Positions 60,752 to 64,000 of a stretch of 64,000 nt of DNA are shown one piece after another. How positions within the stretch are numbered: position 1 is the stretch's first letter; the number at the start of each line of letters is the position of its first letter. Source of the DNA: Anisodus tanguticus (lineage: Eukaryota > Streptophyta > Magnoliopsida > Solanales > Solanaceae); assembly GCA_034509755.1 (NCBI GenBank), contig CM067545.1, positions 48,787,062-48,851,061 of the forward strand, given 5' to 3'. The position numbers and the translations under genes are program-made. Under the pieces are notes generated by a model. The model did no database searches. It was not told the DNA's origin and was given only the letters and a program-made list of their open reading frames with translations.

Positions 60752-63700
60752 GTCCCCCGCAGTCTTAGCTAGATGTTCTCGAATGCTGAGATTCTCCTTG
60801 AAATCATCAAAAAGTACGCGTAGAAGACCTTTTGTAAAGATGTCAGTTATTTGATAACGGGACGGTACATGGAGAACACAGACTTGATCACGGGCAATTT
60901 TTACTCGAACAAATAAAATATCCATTTCAATGTGCTTCGTACGTTGATGCTGAACAAGATTGCCAGATAAATAGATAGCACTCACATTGTCACAATAGAC
61001 CACTGTTGCCTTTTCAATCGGACAATGGAGCTCCAGTAGCAGATTACGGAGCCAACAAGATTCAACAACAACATTTGCACCCCTCGGTATTCCGCATCTG
61101 CACTTGACTGAGATAGTGTGGACTGACATTTGGAGGACCATAAGATAAGATTGTCACCTAAGAACACACAATAGCCGGAAGTGGAACGACGTGTGTCTGG
61201 ACAGCCACCACAATCCGCATCAATGTAGGCAGACAGACTCGAGATGGAGGACTTAAACAGATGTAGTCTGAACTGAAGATTACCATTAACATACCACATA
61301 ATCCTCTTGAGAGCCCTCATATGTTCTTCCTCTGGGTCATGAATGTGTAAACAAACTTGCTGGACCGCATAGAAAATATCAGGCATCGTAAATGTGAGAT
61401 ACTGCAATGCACCTGCAAGGCTGCGGTAATGTGTGGGGTCATTGTATGGAGTACTTGAAGCGTTGCTCAATTTTGCCTTTGTGTCAACCGGAGTATGGGA
61501 AGGTTTGCACGAAGACATCCCTGCTTTGTCAAGTATCTCCTCGGCATACTTCTTTTGACTGAGAAACAAACCACATGCATAGTGAGTGACAACAATGCCA
61601 AGAAAATAATTCAACGGGCCCAAGTCCTTCATTGAAAATTATGTAGTAAGAAGGGACAAAATAGACTGGCGAAATAAAGTCGAGGATGCAGTAAGGATAA
61701 TATCATCAACATACAGAAGTATATAAGCCATATCAATGCCCTTCCTATAAATAAACAGAGACTGATCAGACCTGCTGTGAGAGAATCCCAATGTGGAAAC
61801 AAAACTGGTAAACCTGTTACACCATGCCCGAGGGGCTTGTTTCAGACCATATAAGGATTTCCTCAATAAACACACATGATCTGGACGGGTAGGATCACGA
61901 AATCCCAACGGTTGATGCATGTATATTGTTTCCTGCAAGTGGCCATGTAAAAATGCATTCTTGACATTCAGCTGATGAATGGACCATGATTTGGCCAGTG
62001 TCAGGCTAAGAACGGTTCTGATGGTTACAAGCTTGACTACCGGACTAAAAGTTTCACCGCAATCTACCTCCACCTGCTGAGACCTGCCATCACCAACAAG
62101 ACGAGCTTTGTATCTTGCAAAAGAACTGTCAGAATTCTTTTTATGGCAAAACACCCACAGACCAAATTATGTACACATAGATGGTCGTGGTACCAAATCC
62201 CACATCTTATTTTGAATAAGAGCGGTAAATTCATCTAACATGGCAGCCTTCCAATTCGGATCTGATAAGGCAGCTTTAAGATTTTTTTGGTATTGGTGAG
62301 GGTGTGACGGAGGTGGTTAGGCTAAACTGGTTTTTAGGTCGAAAATCCCGTGCATGGCACGGGTTTCCATTGTCCGTTTAGGAGTTGTACCATTGGATGA
62401 TGTTGTGACTTTGGGCCAAACAATGGGTAAGATGGTTTCATTATTTTGGGCCGAGGTAGGAGGTCTGGTACTGGTCTGGGCCTGTGAGTTACGGGAAGGG
62501 GGTTGGTTGACACTTAATGGTGCAGGGTCTGGTAATGTCCCTAAATTGTTATTTTGAGAGTTTAGATGATACCTCAAAAGTGGATGAATTCCGTCATCCA
62601 GAAAATCATATGAAGGTGAGGATGTCGCTCGAGATGTTGCAAACGGGAAAGTTGACTCATCAAAGATGACATGATGAGAGATAATAATTTTTCCTGTTGA
62701 CATATCAAAGCATTTATATCTTTTATGATTTTGAGGGTATCCCAAAAACACGCAAGGAGTAGATCGAGCTTGAAGTTTATGAATGCTGGTGGACGGAAAC
62801 AATGGATAACACAAACACCCAAAAACTCGTAAATGTGTAAACGAGGGGATACAATTGTATAATACTTGAGTAGGGGAAACATTGGAGATTAGTTTACTAG
62901 GAAGAATATTTAAGAGATATGTCGCCATTTGAAAAGCATGGAGACAAAAATTTGGTGGTGTAGATGAATGCACAAGGATAGATCGAGTCATATTGTTGAT
63001 TGTTCGAATCTTTCTTTCTGCTTTTCCATTTTGAGAAGATGTATGTGGACAGAAAATACAAACATTCATCCCATTTTGGTGACAAAAATTCTTAAATTGG
63101 GCATTTATAAATCCCCCCCCCCCCTCATTATCATATTGAAAACATTTAATGGTTTTTCTAAACTGAGTTTTGATAAACACACTAAATTGTTTCAAAATGG
63201 TAAAAGTTTGTGATTTTTGTCCTAAGAGAAAGGTTCACAAAAAAATTAAAAAATCATCAAGGATAAGCAAATAATACTTATGACCTGCAACACTTAAAAC
63301 GGGTGAAGTCCACAAATCACAATGCAAAATATCAAATGGCATAATAGTAGTAGTAGTAGTAGATGCAGAAAATGGAAGTTTAATAAGTTTACCAAACACA
63401 CAGGTTTGACAAACAGAAGAGTCCAAAGTTCTATTACAAGAAAGTAAATTATTCTTCCTAAATTGACTAAAAACCGGTGCTCCTGGGTGCCCCGGCCTAT
63501 TGTGCCATAGACTAGGAGAAATGTCTGAAAAGGTGGATGGTTTGATCCTGCTATCGGTGGAAACAGAGGTGATGTGATATAAGTCCCCCGTGCTGTTACA
63601 TCTCATGAGCGGCATCCCCGTCTGAAAATCCTTCACAGAAAAATCAAACGGATCAAAATTCACAGAAACATTGTTGTCAGTTGTAAAACGTCTAACAGAG

Positions 63701-63948
63701 ATCAAGTTTTTGATCAATTTTGGTGCATGTAAGACATTTTTCAAACATAAAGTTGGATGGGGAGAGGGTAGTGTTACCTGACCAATACCACGAATTCGAA
63801 TTTTCTGCCCACTGCCGATAACACTAATTTTATTACCGCTCATATTAAAATAAGACGAAAGATTACCTTGAGATGCCTTCATGTGTGACGTAGCCCCTAA
63901 ATCCATGTACCACGATTCATCTGGAATATTGAAATTCATGTTACTCAT
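60746..63948 (-). pseudogene. copia polyprotein of the 60-64 kb element, broken
   Basis: Minus strand. 63948-63235: protease motif DLGATSHM (the family has Thr in place of Leu), GAG-pre-integrase (LWHNRPGHPG, CQTCVFGK) and the start of integrase (HCDLWTSP). 63195-62317: integrase core (CPHTSSQNGKAERKIRT) and C-terminal part. 62154-61639: RT (LNVKNAFLHGHL, YVDDIILTASS). 61632-60982 and 61141-60746: RT end and RNase H (DADCGGCPDTRRSTSGY, LSQSSADAEYRG, TDIFTKGL). Only a few frameshifts separate the pieces. A poly-C run near 63112-63124 adds one shift in integrase. It is among the better preserved copia copies here. Confidence 0.9.
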
Positions 63949-64000
63949 GGCTTGTTCAATATTCGTGGGTGCATATCCAACCGAAGATGGTGCCTGAGCT

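Larger units (their letters stand above)
60506..64000 (-). mobile_element. Ty1/copia element, minus strand, 3' half (5' end outside window)
   Basis: The 3' LTR at 60506-60751 (TGTAAGAATTG to CTTTAACA on the + strand) is followed by the purine tract complement GTCCCCCGCAG. RNase H, RT, integrase and GAG-pre-integrase then follow up to the window end. The gag gene and 5' LTR lie outside. Confidence 0.9.

Noticed and set aside
1..64000. CRISPR arrays, operons or phage-like modules
   Set aside because: No regularly spaced short repeats were found, and introns plus plant retroelements place the window in a plant nuclear genome.

Overview
The window is plant nuclear DNA, most likely from a member of the Solanaceae. 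It is AT-rich, its genes are split by GT-AG introns, and it is packed with Ty1/copia and hAT elements. It also holds the 3' end of an RTE-type LINE of the kind common in tomato, potato and tobacco, plus SINE, TRIM and Stowaway-like elements. I see no bacterial genes, CRISPR array, rRNA or true tRNA gene. The species cannot be fixed from the sequence alone.

The host backbone is a tandem cluster of three rhamnogalacturonan lyase genes (polysaccharide lyase family 4, secreted pectin-degrading enzymes), all on the + strand. Copy I (4676-10526) is a dead 3' portion: one copia element abuts its exon 8 and another splits its exon 10. Copy II (11317-18697) is a dead copy lacking exons 1-4, with stops, frameshifts, an LTR in an intron and a TRIM element in its last exon. 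Copy III (37787-45220) has all 16 exons with proper splice sites. It is one base short in exon 5, which either kills it or is bypassed by another donor site. A separate host gene begins at 59085: exon 1 of an unidentified secreted protein, with a TATA box and leader upstream.

The rest is mobile DNA. 1-4675: 3' part of a copia element. 5507-8222: internally deleted Tnt1-like copia. 12868-14103 and 30362-31207: solo LTRs of the same family as the first element. 19380-28835: minus-strand copia with a 4.37 kb hAT element (24450-28816) in its right-hand LTR, that hAT carrying a nearly whole transposase gene. 29462-30095: LINE 3' end. 32231-36880: plus-strand copia. 37227-37466: solo LTR just upstream of copy III. 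45962-48560: dead hAT joined to a copia 3' end. 48939-55196: TRIM split by a minus-strand copia (49052-54976), itself carrying a 943 bp non-autonomous hAT. 60506-64000: another minus-strand copia leaving the window.

Order of events can be read from nesting and target-site duplications (TSDs): pectin-lyase triplication came first, then decay of copies I and II with repeated copia insertion, then hAT and TRIM layers. No wholly new biological system is evident. The observations most worth testing are the coding state of copy III, the hAT element with perfect 8-bp TSD and BamHI-like subterminal arrays, and an 870 bp unclassified insertion flanked by 17-18 bp direct repeats in intron 1 of copy III.
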